Numbered from the stretch's first letter, positions 24,874 through 36,635 are shown. The stretch: 64,000 nt of DNA from Epiperipatus broadwayi (GCA_028023455.1 JAQFVV010006469.1:186001-250000), one strand, 5' to 3'. A program made the numbers and translations. The notes: generated by a model not told the origin, from the sequence alone.

Positions 24874-26250
24874 CTAATCATAATGTATGGGCCGAAGACT
24901 TCTAGCATTATAGGTTCCCTTTGAACCATCATGCATATGAACCACATAAGCATTTGTTCCAACTTTTTTGTCGATCCGATATGGTCCTTCATAAATATTA
25001 AAAAATTTCTTAAATTTGTGGTCTTGTGGATTACTAACATGAGGTGTACGAATTAACACCATATCTCCTTCCTTGAATTGACTGGGATGCTGTGGACCTT
25101 GTAATCCCCGTTTGTCTCCCATTTTTGTCATATTTTCTTTAGCTTTAATGATATCATTATTGTGATCTGGCTCCTCCACTATAACAGGTAATAAAGTTTT
25201 AATTATACTTTGCTCTTCCTTTCCAAAATGCAGCCGCATAGGTGTAAAACCTGTAGATTCATTTCTAGTCATGTTAATGTATAACAATACCTGCTTTAAT
25301 TGGTTTACCCAACCACGATGATTTCCTTCAAGATATACCCTAAATAACCGACTTAATTCTCTCATAACCCTCTCACATGGGTTAGATTGAGGGTTACGAA
25401 TAGAAATCAATACAGGTTTAATGTTTTGCCTACATAACCAATTTTTCCATTCTTCAGACATAAATGAAGTAGCATGATCGGTCAAAATTGATTCTGGTTT
25501 TCCAACTATTGGGAATTGAAAGTTTGTCATTACTTTGATGACATCATTAGCTGCAGCTTTTCTCACTGGATAAGCAGTAACATATTTTGTAAATAAATCA
25601 TATGTCACTAACAAAAATTTGTATTGCCGATAAGAGGGTAAAGGACCATAAAAATCAATGGCCAAAATTTCATTAGTTAAACCAGTTGATTCATTTATTT
25701 TTAATTTTACATCAAGATCAGTTGTAATTGTTTCTATACAACTTAAATTTAAGGATTGGTGCAGTACATATTGCTTAAAATGAATAATTTCACCTTTACA
25801 TATTAATTGTTTTGCCATATAATCTATAATGCAACCATGCATCTGAAGAAAATCTGATCCCAAAATCACAGCATGTACTAATCCCGCCATTATCAAAAAA
25901 ACATGTTCTTGGCTTACTGAATTGAATTGTACTGTTAACCATACTTGTTGAGGAATTAATTTAGCTTTTCGCCCATTGGCTAAGGTAACCTGAAAGGATT
26001 GTTTTATGGGCAAGGATGGAACAATTATACCCACTTCTAAAAATTGGTTAAACAATTCATCTGAAATGATAGAAGCCTGACTACCGGTATCAACTAAAGC
26101 TTTAACTTCAATTTTTTCAATCATGATCATAATTTCTGGACAATTGCTAAAAATAAATTGATTCTCTATTTCCTCTACTCCAAAATCTTCCATTTCAAAT
26201 TCTATTGAATTTAAAGCTATAATTAAATCGTTCCTCTCCATATCAATCAT
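24874..26250 (-). CDS. Retropepsin-integrase polyprotein without RT/RNase H
   Basis: The 458 residues contain two enzymes. Residues 40-140 are a retropepsin-like aspartic protease: active site A-L-V-D-T-G-S with D54, and the later hydrophobic I-L-G-S-D-F at 129-134. Residues 192-350 are an integrase core with the full D,D-35-E triad (D199, D258, E293). Residues 392-455 form a C-terminal domain with a GPY/F motif (Y-E-G-P-Y-R-I at 420-426). The ~40 residues between the enzymes hold no RT, RNase H or integrase HHCC domain; a normal Ty3/gypsy pol would have several hundred more residues there. The frame is uninterrupted. It lies in the -1 frame relative to gag, is open from about 26328, and so overlaps the gag end by about 40 nt. 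Expression may use frameshifting or reinitiation at the Met codon at 26250; I see no canonical slippery heptamer. Confidence 0.85.
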   Translation of the reverse strand: MIDMERNDLIIALNSIEFEMEDFGVEEIENQFIFSNCPEIMIMIEKIEVKALVDTGSQASIISDELFNQFLEVGIIVPSLPIKQSFQVTLANGRKAKLIPQQVWLTVQFNSVSQEHVFLIMAGLVHAVILGSDFLQMHGCIIDYMAKQLICKGEIIHFKQYVLHQSLNLSCIETITTDLDVKLKINESTGLTNEILAIDFYGPLPSYRQYKFLLVTYDLFTKYVTAYPVRKAAANDVIKVMTNFQFPIVGKPESILTDHATSFMSEEWKNWLCRQNIKPVLISIRNPQSNPCERVMRELSRLFRVYLEGNHRGWVNQLKQVLLYINMTRNESTGFTPMRLHFGKEEQSIIKTLLPVIVEEPDHNNDIIKAKENMTKMGDKRGLQGPQHPSQFKEGDMVLIRTPHVSNPQDHKFKKFFNIYEGPYRIDKKVGTNAYVVHMHDGSKGTYNARSLRPIHYD

Positions 26251-26288
26251 TGGTCCCCGCAGTGAGGAACACTGCCACGAGGCCCTAC

Positions 26289-28166
26289 TCAGTTTGATGG
26301 ATGATTTGAATATCCAGTCGCTGGAGTATTAACCTCAGTATTGGTGGTATTATATGGATAACTCCCTGGTTGTAAATTAGTACCACGACTATATTCATGA
26401 TTTCTATGGTAACCTCCATGATCCCGGTATGGATTTTGTCTTCTATTATTGCGATAATTTCTGGTAAACCTTTGTATACGACCTGCAGATTGGTTTCTTG
26501 GTACATGATAATTTACATTTGCTAAATTATAATTAGAGTTATCTCTTGTAGTTCCAGTTGATTTATTACAAATACCATCACTAGTTTCTAATATTCCCAA
26601 GATATCTGCTACTTCCTCAACGGTATGTCGATCTGCAGCCACCAATGTTTGTTCAATATGCCTTGGTAAATTTCTATGCAAAATCCGCACAATCTGAGTT
26701 TCTGATAATGGAAATGCATTTAGGGTTTTGAATTTGGCCACTTGATGTCTAAAAAATTGAGTATAACTCCCATCACGAGAAGTATATTTTTCGTGAGAAA
26801 GTCTATGGCGTATAAAATCTTGTTTATCCTCATTCCAGAAGTTATTCATTATTGCTTCACGATAATCACCATAAGTTTGAGGCCTTTCAAACAGAGATCT
26901 CCACCATTCTTTGGCTGATGCATATAAATGGTTACTAGCAATTGCCAACTTTTCTTTCTCTGACAGGATACTAAGTGTAAATAATTCTTCTAATGTATTT
27001 AGGTATTCCATAGGATTTTCATGATATTCACCTTTAAAAACTTTAACATTAATGAACCTTGCAGCATTATGATTCATATATGAATCACTAGATATTTGGT
27101 GTGGAAAATCAGAAGATCTTTTAGATTCTATTAAATTTGTTCCATTATTAACTTTATCTATACAACACTTACAATTTTCTTTATTTATCAATTCCTTAAC
27201 AAATGTCTCATCCTTAAGATAATCTCTGTCTATAATATTATCTTTCATTTTATTTATATCTATCTTTACTTCATATTCTTTCCATTGTTTTTGCAAATTT
27301 GATATATATTCACTATTTTCTAACGTAATGATTTTTATTTGCTCAATCTTTACATCCATTTCTGCCACATCCTTTCGTACCTCTATTTCATAATTTTTAC
27401 AGGTTTCAATTTCATTATTATTTATATATTCTGAAAGGGGTCTTAATTTTCCTTGAATTTGATCCAATTTAACATCTATTTCTTGTATACGATTAGAAGT
27501 AACTTCATTTACTACATTAATACGTTCATTTATATCTTGTAATTTATTAATATCAATCAACTGTTCCTCTTGCTGCAATCCCACAGCAATTTTAACTTCA
27601 GCAGAGATAGTTGTATATAGGTTTTTAAATGAAGATTCATTATCAATTTTCAATGTTTGGAACTTATCCCATAATATTTTATTATCATTAGTAATCTTTT
27701 TCTCAAATTCCCCATACTCTTTCTTAGATTCTTCTAATCTGGCCATAATTCCTTGATTTTCTTCCTTCATTTCATTATTTATTTCTTCAATTTTTGCTTT
27801 TAAAGAATTAGCTTCCACTATTGTCTCTTCTCTATATTTTTCCATCTTTTCATCAAATTTTATTTCTACTCTTCTAATACTATCATCTACCAAAACTTTT
27901 AATTCATTAGAATTAATTTTCATCTCAACTCTAAGTTCATCATATTTAGATTCTAGCTTCTGAGAAAGTTCATCAGAATTTGTTTTTAAACTAGTCTCTA
28001 ATTTATCAGAATTTGTTTTTATCTCAGCTCTAAGTTCATCAGAATTTGTTTTTAAACTAGTCTCTAGTTTATCATATTTGGTATTTAATTCAGCTTTAAA
28101 TTTTTCCAAAAAATCTTTTAAGTCAAAATCACCATTAACTGGCATTTTATTACTATTGTTATCCAT
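26289..28166 (-). CDS. Gag protein with long N-terminal coiled coil
   Basis: 625 residues. Residues ~18-330 are strongly charged heptad-like sequence, including a near-repeat of S-L-K-T-N-S-D-E-L at about 37-67, predicted to form a long coiled coil. Residues ~365-530 match the retrotransposon Gag capsid-type domain (A-K-E-W-W-R-S-L-F near 418-426, then a helical block through H-R-N-L-P near 497-501). Residues 555-595 are Arg/Asn/Tyr-rich and could bind RNA. No CCHC zinc knuckle is present; the only Cys cluster is C-K-C-C at 332-335. The start is the first Met of the frame, 1.7 kb downstream of the 5' LTR. Gag would form the particle in which reverse transcription occurs. Confidence 0.8.
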   Translation of the reverse strand: MDNNSNKMPVNGDFDLKDFLEKFKAELNTKYDKLETSLKTNSDELRAEIKTNSDKLETSLKTNSDELSQKLESKYDELRVEMKINSNELKVLVDDSIRRVEIKFDEKMEKYREETIVEANSLKAKIEEINNEMKEENQGIMARLEESKKEYGEFEKKITNDNKILWDKFQTLKIDNESSFKNLYTTISAEVKIAVGLQQEEQLIDINKLQDINERINVVNEVTSNRIQEIDVKLDQIQGKLRPLSEYINNNEIETCKNYEIEVRKDVAEMDVKIEQIKIITLENSEYISNLQKQWKEYEVKIDINKMKDNIIDRDYLKDETFVKELINKENCKCCIDKVNNGTNLIESKRSSDFPHQISSDSYMNHNAARFINVKVFKGEYHENPMEYLNTLEELFTLSILSEKEKLAIASNHLYASAKEWWRSLFERPQTYGDYREAIMNNFWNEDKQDFIRHRLSHEKYTSRDGSYTQFFRHQVAKFKTLNAFPLSETQIVRILHRNLPRHIEQTLVAADRHTVEEVADILGILETSDGICNKSTGTTRDNSNYNLANVNYHVPRNQSAGRIQRFTRNYRNNRRQNPYRDHGGYHRNHEYSRGTNLQPGSYPYNTTNTEVNTPATGYSNHPSN

Positions 28167-29858
28167 TATTATTAATAATACAATATTATATACTCATAAA
28201 ATAAAATCTAAGATATATATATATATTTCTATATAGTAACTATCACAGATCAAGGGCTCACCATCTCCAATCATTATTCCAACAAGCAATTTTTTAACTA
28301 AAAATACAAGCCTTTTTAATCTTATAATATATAATAGCTATCTGACAATCTAAATTTTACTTATTTGAACTCATGAACTTCTTGGCTTAAAAAAAAAAAA
28401 TCTTATCTATCACCATAACATCAACAAATTTCTCTAAAATATATATATGCAGAGAGTAACAACTGATATCACTAAATAACATTTATTTATATTTAATGAT
28501 AATAAATATTCTACACTTATACTATATTAAAATGTGGATACTTCATATCAAATTCAATATAACCTTGAAATATTTAAACTACAACTAAATGTTCACATGC
28601 CTTAAAATAACTAATTTGATAATATAGTGAGACAACTTTCTCATTCAAAATAATGGTAGTTAAATATAAAATACTTAAATCGATACCTATAAATTTTCTG
28701 GACTTTAATACTTAATACCATTTTATACACATAAAAAAAAATATCCACTTCACTTATTATTAACTTTTGTGCTCGAAATATTTTACTAAAATTGTACTAA
28801 TGCAGTTTACTACTAACAAATATTCACTAATTGAATTTCATGTTTAAAAGTCACTTACAAAGAAAAAATAAAATATTAATATACTTGTTTTCAAACCCTA
28901 ATTGATAATCAATGTAATAGATTATTTGTTACAAACAATAATCAATTAATCAAACTCTTAAGTTTGGTGTTATATATTTAAGTTATATACTTATCTATTC
29001 CTCCAAAGATCCGACAGATATTGACAACCAAAAGATTGATTAGCACTTCACAACTTTGATGTAGATAAAAGAATTCAATCATTACTCCCAAAGCATACAA
29101 TGTTTCATGAACACTTAGATGACTATCACATTTCATTCTATCCTATCTACTACAACCCATAATAATTTTTCTTAGAACACCATTACACTACCCTGCTTAT
29201 ATTTAAGTCTTAGGGGCTATTATTTATAAATATTTCCTTGCTCATCTTTGGGAGACTTAGAGGCAAATATTATACTTATATTAAAATAATTATATCTTAC
29301 TCTCTCTGGAGTTTTAAAGATAAAATCATGGCAGGACTACTGTTAACTGCTTCATGATAAATAATAATAAACATCAAGATTTGGGTTGGAGCAATGAATG
29401 AGACTAATCAATCACAAGTGACATGAATGCATTACATCCTCAAGATAATAACCAAAATTCCCCATCCAACATCAATACCTGCAACAGAACCAACCAAACT
29501 CCAACAATCAAATATCCCATCCAACCTTCAAAATTATAGATTTTCTACAACTCAAACTTTCCAAATATGTACAAAATTATTATACTATAATTCAACACCA
29601 TCAATATACTTTTTAAATTGAAATTAAACTGCTTCATGACTATATTTATCTTTCATCACTAAAAAAAAAAAATACAATAATATTAACCATCACCATCTAA
29701 ACATAAGGCTAAAATATTTCCATTTATATAAAAAAAAATTAAACACACAAAAATGCTTCTCTTTTTTAAAAACTATAAATCTCATATTAATATATATACT
29801 AGACATCTTAATCTCAAGTATGTGGGGTATTTCAAGCCCTAATTAGCTTATTTCTAGC
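28167..29858 (-). other. Long leader between 5' LTR and gag
   Basis: About 1.7 kb of A+T-rich sequence separates the primer-binding site from the gag start. No conserved frame was seen; the plus-strand frame at 29427-29621 is antisense to the element and is not supported as a gene. The packaging signal would be expected here but cannot be identified by eye. Confidence 0.5.
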
Positions 29859-29876
29859 CCTAGTTGTTGCGCCAAA
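29859..29876 (-). promoter_or_regulatory. Primer-binding site of the LTR element
   Basis: On the minus strand, directly after the 5' LTR, the sequence is TTTGGCGCAACAACTAGG. The TGG start matches the complement of a tRNA CCA end. I could not match the remaining bases to a specific tRNA. The neighbouring GCCAAA|TGTAATGG junction is the phrase repeated inside the LTR edge array. Confidence 0.6.
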
Positions 29877-30175
29877 TGTAATGGAAACGTATATGTAGCA
29901 GCCCCACGATTGGACTAGCCAAATGTAATGGAAACGTATATGTAGCAGCCCACGATTGGACTAGCCAAATGTAATGGAACCTATAATTCAGAGCCTCACT
30001 TGGATGCTCCAAATGTAATGGAACTTAAGGTAGCCCATGTTTGGGTAAGCCAAATGTAATGGATCGTGCTTGCTACATTCCATTTAAATTGAAGAAAGAC
30101 AAAATTATCCCGGTTATATAAATAATGTAATGGAAACTATATGGTAGCTCATAATTAAGCAAGTTAAATATAATG
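29877..30175 (-). repeat. Tandem LTR-edge array, 5' LTR copy (one extra unit)
   Basis: Units start at 29877 (47 bp), 29924 (46 bp, nearly identical to the first), 29970 (44 bp) and then 41 bp, followed by looser units near 30055-30170. The second unit is absent from the other LTR. Confidence 0.8.
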
Positions 30176-31691
30176 GAACGTATATGAGGTATTCCATTTA
30201 TATTAAAGAATGAAGAAAAACAAACTTGTTCCAATTATATTTTAATAAATTGTTTAAATTGCCCTCCCAGCTAGCTTTATATAAAACAAATCTAAAATCA
30301 TACTAATCAATGAGATCTTTAAATAATTACAAAGGCATTATTTATAAAAATAAATAGCACATCTTTATTTTATGTTATCGTTTGACTTTAAATAATATTA
30401 ATGTTTCAATATTAATATAAACAATAAATATATAAAGACATATTTCTGCCTAATAGTTATAATATAAAGATAATAATTAATATATAGTACCTCAACTTAT
30501 AAATTATATTTTCAGATTTTAAAATTATTTAAATATTTATCTTAAACATCATCTGTTATACGTTTAATGTTATAATAGAATAAGACGCTTAAATTGATCA
30601 TTCACAAACGTTACATTTTACAATGAAAAATAAAAATAAACAAAAAAAAAATATATCAATCTCAAAAATATATATATCCACACATCACTCATATAAATAT
30701 ATAATTATTAAATACCTTTTTAAAAGTTCACTTAGTTAATTGTCCTTTTAGGAATTACTTTAGTCCATGAGTTTTTTTCATCTGTATATTTTTTATTTTT
30801 AGAATGCATTCTATTAAAAGACGACGAAACGATTTCATTAAAGAAGATTATTAATTCTTGAATATATGCATATTTTATTAAAATGTTAAATCCAGTACAT
30901 CAATTACAATTACTTTCAGATTAGAATTAAATTGACGATAATACATTTAAGATAGCTATGCCAGCTTTTAATTCCAGACGCGATGAAATTTATACGTTGA
31001 AAATTTTAGTTGTTCCATTGAAAAATTGCTTTAGAATATATGAAAGCGATGATGATGATGCAGCCCTAGCTGCGATATATCCTTATTACCCCGTCATAAT
31101 TTATATGTTTATTACAAAATATATATACGTTACTTCAGTATTTTAAAAAAAATGGTAAACTTTAAAGAAATAAAATGTAATAAAATTCTATCCTTCAGTT
31201 GTTTGTTCTATATCCCATTTTTAATAAGCAATAATCCTAATAATGGCTTCCTTATTATTGTCGCGTGGTTTCATGCCAGCAGATGCTATTTTAAAACTCA
31301 TGTTATATATATATGTTCTCTTTTACAACAATTAACATCAAAATAAAAATAAAATATCAAGTATACATATAAAAAGTATCAAATCGAAAATTTGACATCT
31401 TTTAAAATATACATAAATAATTATTTATTACATTTAGTAATCATTGCAAATAAAATATTTTTTTTTAATCAACAATTTATATGTCCTTATTTATTTTAAT
31501 AATTAAATGTTTATAACGATGTACTATCAATATATATAAATAAAATAATAACTTCAAATAATAACTATATTTAATAAACATAAAAGAAAAATTTAAATAT
31601 TTCATATGTAAACTTCAACTTAAAGAGATTTTTTTTTTAATAACAAATAACAAATTTTTAAAATATAAATATCGACCTATTGATATTTACA
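29877..31691 (-). repeat. 5' LTR of the minus-strand element
   Basis: A 1815-bp direct repeat of the 3' LTR, with only scattered differences plus one extra 46-bp edge unit. The promoter of the element should lie within it. No function is assigned to the small frames inside. Confidence 0.85.
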
Positions 31692-32210
31692 ATATATATA
31701 TATATTATAACAGGTCTGTTATAGGCACACAATAATATAGTGTGTGCACACAAATATATATAAAGTTAAAAGGAAAAGTAGAAATAAACACAGACATAAA
31801 GTTTTGTAGATATTTTTCTACATTCACTGGGAATAAAAATAATAAATAAAGGGTTAAATAAATCTGGATTTAAAACAGAATTTTATTATAAATTAAAACA
31901 TTTAAAAGGTCTAAATAAATTAATATTGTATTCTGATATTTAAAAACAAGCATGTTTCTGATAATTATAAAAAAATTCTATTATTTATTTTTGATATCTT
32001 TTTATTAATGCTTATGTACAAGTCTCTAAGTAAAACATATAGATGACACTTTAGTAGAAATCTAAAAATAGCCTTTGATTAAAATTGTTCTTAATCAAGA
32101 TAAGGATTAGTAATCTTTTTAAAAAGATAAAAAAAACTCTGATTTCAATTAAGGTGTTTTTATCACCTAAGGTGCTTTTATAAAAAGTGCTGATAAAAAT
32201 ATCAGTTCAA
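31692..32210. other. Unannotated A+T-rich stretch
   Basis: Begins with the TA target sequence of the LTR element. No gene seen. Confidence 0.4.
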
Positions 32211-32700
32211 TCTGATTTACATTTTTGAAAAGCAGTGGACAAATTGGACAGCTGCAAAGTTTGGCTTTAAGATTTTTGAGCAGTGGGCAATAAGAATATT
32301 TGGATGAAGTTGTCAGTAATTACCTATCCAGAGAGATGGCTGGCAGAATTATACAGAAAACTGCATGAAGATGTAAGAATGCAAGGAAGCAGCTGCTCTA
32401 CAGTTCAATGGTGGAGTTTGGATTCACATGGAGAAAAATGATCTACTTATTTGTGTTGAAATTCATAACTACAAATGTGGACAAGACAGGTCTACATGAA
32501 ACCAAGAAAATTCAAACCATACCTGAATTATACTTTTCCCTGATGATGACAACAAACTGGGACTACTTTTTTGATGGACCAAAAATCAAGCTTACCAAGA
32601 GAAATCTTGAAAAATTGATATACATATGCTCCTATTTATCTGTGTATGCAGAGAAGCATAGATAAAACATATACAGCTGGTGGTGAGTAATGTTGTATGT
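32211..32700 (+). other. Less A+T-rich block, possibly a decayed coding repeat
   Basis: Base composition here is closer to coding sequence than its surroundings. An 85-codon frame (32408-32665) is present and partial open stretches occur in other frames upstream. No motif is recognised. A dead transposon fragment is the most likely explanation. Confidence 0.25.
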
Positions 32701-32749
32701 GATAGTGAAATTTTGGATGATTTTCCTAGTAAAAATGAAATTTTAATAA

Positions 32750-32754
<5 letters not shown>

Positions 32755-32792
<38 letters not shown>

Positions 32793-32800
32793 AATATCAT

Positions 32801-32831
<31 letters not shown>

Positions 32832-32842
32832 ATGATATTAGT
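32755..32842. repeat. TA microsatellite with imperfect palindrome
   Basis: Two TA runs surround a short centre. The phrases TAATATCATTATA and TATAATGATATTA at 32792-32804 and 32827-32840 are inverted. The block could form a cruciform. Confidence 0.85.
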
Positions 32843-33022
32843 TTAATCTCTTCATCTGCAAGTGGCCATATTGAATATTTATAAAATTATGCTAAGCCAC
32901 AAATTTTATCATAACTTTTAAGTTTTATTAATAAAAAATGACATAATATAGATTCTTTGAAACATCAAAGAATGAAATTAAGCTAAAAATATAGTTATTG
33001 ATATTCAAAGTAATAAAAAAAG
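32843..33022 (+). repeat. Dispersed repeat, first copy
   Basis: The order GGCCATATTGAATATTT, AATTATG, CATAAATTTTAT-like, AAATGACATAATATA, ATTGATATTCAAAGTAATA is shared with 63820-64000 in the same orientation, with moderate divergence. No coding content. Confidence 0.65.
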
Positions 33023-35185
33023 AATAAAAGTTAATATTTTTAATAATTATTTTCATATTATTTCATAAATTCTAAATTATCATGCATACAACTTAAAATT
33101 ATATTTTTGTTAGTAGGTTAGTTGGATTCATCATAAAATTTCTAAAAAAAAAAGTATATAATAACACTTACCTGAGGTAATCCATCACTTGAAAACTTTG
33201 TAGAATAAAGATATTAGTACCTTTCATTTTTCCTAGTAGCCCTTCAAAATGTATTTCCATACAGGGGTTTGAAATGAATATGTCAACCCCTAATAACATT
33301 CCTTATAACAAGTAGTTAATATTGATCAATAATTAGTATAATTTGAATATTTTAATAAAAAACTTCAATACAGTTTGTAATTTATTAAAAAATAGTCACT
33401 ATATACAAAATAAAATAAAATCAAAAGTGAATGAAATACTAAGTTTGTGTTACATAAGATGGTAATTTAGTCAATGCAATGTAGTATTATTTATCCTATT
33501 TATATAGGTTTTGAGGGCTCATATTGCTTCATGCTACTATGACCATAAATTTAGTACTAGCTTCATCAACTGCAACTTCTCTTTGCATTTTATATGCAGC
33601 TTTGAAATTTACATTGCAGTAGTGTATAATCAACCTAAGTTTATATACGGTCAAAATCTTTACTTTCAGCATTTGTGTATTTTTATTATTATTAAAATTA
33701 AGACAAAGTATTATAGAAAAATCTAAATTGGGTCACAATATTTGCAAAATATGTTTATTTTTGTCTCATATCACCTAATTCAAATACTGAACTCAAGCCC
33801 ACATCATAGCAAAAAATGCAGATAATTCACAATATAAATATACACAATCACAATTTTTTTTTATTATATTAGTTTCAATAATAATTTTTTTCATATATTT
33901 TTTATCAAATATAAATATATAAAAATAAAATAATTAAAAAATATAAAAAAATAAATACCATTAGGCTCCTCATAACATTGTCTTCAAAATACATCGGAAA
34001 AAGTAAAACTTTTTACCGATGTATTTTTTTTATGGTGAAAGATGTTCCAGTAACTCAAAAAAATGAGAGAAAGTCAAAAAAATTCAATTTACTTGATCAC
34101 AAAAATTATAAATTTTTTATTTTTTATTGTAGAAAAATAAGAGCTACCTTTCTGGAAACTAGAAAAAAGATAAAAACAAAGGTGTAAAAAGTGCATGCAT
34201 AGCCTCTGCAGATTTCTGTTAATTTTAACCTGAACCCAGATGTTTATAATTTGAAAATCATTGCCTGCATTATGCAGGCATAAACATGAATTTCTTAAAT
34301 TCATTTATTAAAAGAGAAAAAAAAGGTTTAGATTTATATTTTTTAATTTAAAAAAAAAAAAAACTTTATAATTAAGAATCAAGAATAATTATTGACCATC
34401 CTATTTTTTTTTTTTAAAAAAAAAAAACATTTTAAATCAATCAACCATCAAAAATTTGATAGTACTTATTTTAAAGAAAAAAAATATATCCAATAAAGGA
34501 AATTAATTGTGAAAATAATCTTTAATAATTTTATTGTGTTAAATTAAAATATGATGTAAATGTCAGTGTGTGAATACATACGTACACATATATGTAAAAT
34601 TTTAAACATTTATAGTATTTTTATACAACTGAAAAGTTTAATCATATATTTATTATTTTATGATGATTGAAATATAGTCATCAAATGTACTGCACTCTGT
34701 GTGCATATATATATATGCATTTAGGTAAAAATTAGTATAATTCTATTATTTTGATAAATTCAAACATGTTATGTAAATAAATTAATATATCCCATTGATA
34801 TGTGGATGTATACATGCAGTTTAAGTATACCTAGCATAAAATATTTGTTTTATTAAAAATAAAAGTTAAAAAGTTTAATAATATATTATTGTAGGATAAT
34901 TTAAATATGTTCAGAAATTACATGCACACATATGTGTGCATATATATATATATATATCATTGAGTATCAAATAGGACATATATGAAAAATTTAATCATTT
35001 TTTAAACTAAATGTCAATTCAACATGTTCATTTTGTATTAAGCCACATACTGGTAATGAAGCAGCTTCAAAATTATTGGATTTGTTTTAAAATACATGTG
35101 CTTATAAAGTTGTTATCTGATCTTAAAGATACTATTATTTCAATTTATATAAAAAGATGGTGTAGTAATTATTATAAATAAAATT
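33023..35185. other. Unannotated A+T-rich stretch
   Basis: Contains poly-A/poly-T pairs near 34350-34430 and short TA runs near 34705 and 34940. No supported gene. Confidence 0.4.
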
Positions 35186-35189
35186 GTTA

Positions 35190-36000
35190 TCCACTACAGA
35201 AAAGGTCTTTTCAAGAATTTTGTTGAATAGGCTCTTCTGGTCATAGATGAATAGCTACTAAAGACTCATTCTGGTTGCCAGGAAAATGGAAGAAAAAATA
35301 TCAGAAGCAAAGAAATGATGTAAATTGCTTTTATTGATTTGATCAAGACATTTGAATCAATTAATTGAAGAAATTTGTGACAATATTTGAATTTAGTTGC
35401 CTGTTCACTAATGTTTATTTATATTGCACAGGGTTCTACATAATGTATTAAGAGGAAACATTATTTCTGATAAAAGAGACAGTGAAAATATATTGTTATT
35501 AATAAAGGATAAGTTTCCATTTTTATAACAGTGATGATAGAAATTAATTAGAGACAGTTTCATAAAATAAACCTAAAAGATATATCCAGACTTAATGGTG
35601 GAGTTTTAATTTAAACAGAATAAAAGCAAAAGCCTTTATTTTGTCAACTTCCAAATTTGGAATATTGATGATAGCTTTATCTTTGCCAATTGACAAAATA
35701 ATTTATAGAATATGTTTTTTACTTTAAATGTGATTTTTTTTAAAAAAAATCTTAGTTTAGTAATTAATATTTAAATACCTCAAAGTCTTTATCATGTAGA
35801 ACATTGGGGAGGGAGATCTCCAGCACCTTTTAGCTTTGATGATCACCTTGAGAATGAAGGCCAATTCATATACTTTGGTAACTTTTTTAGAAAAAAATAG
35901 AATTAGATGTTAAGTTCAATACCGATTCCAATGAGTTGCTACTTTTAACAAACTGGAAGAAAGTGTTTTATCATAGTGATATGCAACTGTACATGTAGTC
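35190..36000 (+). pseudogene. Heavily decayed LINE reverse-transcriptase relic
   Basis: Across several frames the translation keeps the order of RT landmarks of an invertebrate endonuclease-reverse transcriptase. First comes a K-V-F-S-R-I-L-L-N-R-L-like phrase near 35200. An A-F-I-D-L-I-K-T-F-E-S-I-N phrase near 35325-35365 matches RT motif A (F-x-D-L-x-K-A-F-D). F-N-L-N-R-I-K-A-K-A lies near 35610, and a Q-F-I-Y-F-G-N-like phrase near 35860 matches the post-RT F-x-Y-L-G segment. Stops and frameshifts are frequent. It appears to be a different lineage from the RTE copies at 42561-54790. Confidence 0.55.
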
Positions 36001-36116
36001 ATTATTTTGCTAATTTTATTATATGAAAATGATAACTAAACTTCCTTTTGATATAATATGAAGGTATCAACAAAAAACTTAATTTAAGAAACTCGTAAGA
36101 TATTTAAAATACAGTA

Positions 36117-36635
36117 ATTAGATGTAAGTACTTAAAGGTGAGAGTTAAGAAAATCTTGAAAATTATTTTTGGGAAATGAGATTAACAAACTCTTCTCAGG
36201 ATGGGATTTTTTAAATACATTTAATTTAATTTGCTAAGCATACTATCAACCCCATGCTCTAGATTTCACAGATGCATCACTATCATTATGATATTGCTTA
36301 CTAGATATTGAAAGCATGCTTAGCAGATTATATTAAGTGTGTAAAAAATCCTACTCTGAGAGAGTTCATATATCTAACTTTCCAGTAAACAATTTTCAAG
36401 ATTATCACACACCATTCTCTAGACTTTGTAGATGCATCGCTATAATTATGATATCACTTACAAGATATTAAAAGCACGCTTAGCGGATTACACTAAATGT
36501 ATAAAAAGTCCCACCCTGAGAGAGTTTGTATATCTCACTTCCCAGTAAATAATTTTCAAGCTTTTCTTAAGTCATGCTTCCAAGTACTTATATTTAATTA
36601 CAAGTGCATAAGGAAGGTTAAAAACTCACATAGAA
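36117..36635. mobile_element. Fold-back element with internal tandem pair, 13-bp target duplication
   Basis: The arms at about 36117-36245 and 36470-36601 are inverted. A ~160-bp unit starting CTCTAGA at 36257 recurs at 36417, so the right arm belongs to a tandem pair and the left arm is an inverted partial copy. About 34 bases of unpaired tail follow the right arm. The exact 13-mer TTAAAATACAGTA lies at 36104-36116 and 36636-36648. No coding capacity. Confidence 0.7.

Larger units (their letters stand above)
22081..31691 (-). mobile_element. Ty3/gypsy-like LTR retrotransposon lacking reverse transcriptase
   Basis: Two long direct repeats (22081-23863 and 29877-31691) bound a ~6-kb interior read on the minus strand: primer-binding site, long leader, gag, protease-integrase frame, a broken third reading region, polypurine tract. 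Both LTRs start TG and end CA (TGTAATGG … ATTTACA). The flanks read ATATAT on both sides, which fits a 4-6-bp target duplication in a TA microsatellite but is not decisive there. The LTRs differ by only a few substitutions and indels, so insertion looks recent. No RT or RNase H domain was found in any frame, so the element must have used a reverse transcriptase in trans or lost its own after insertion. Confidence 0.85.

Noticed and set aside
32408-32665. 85-codon frame as a gene
   Set aside because: No recognisable motif, no promoter or splice context; probably part of a decayed repeat.
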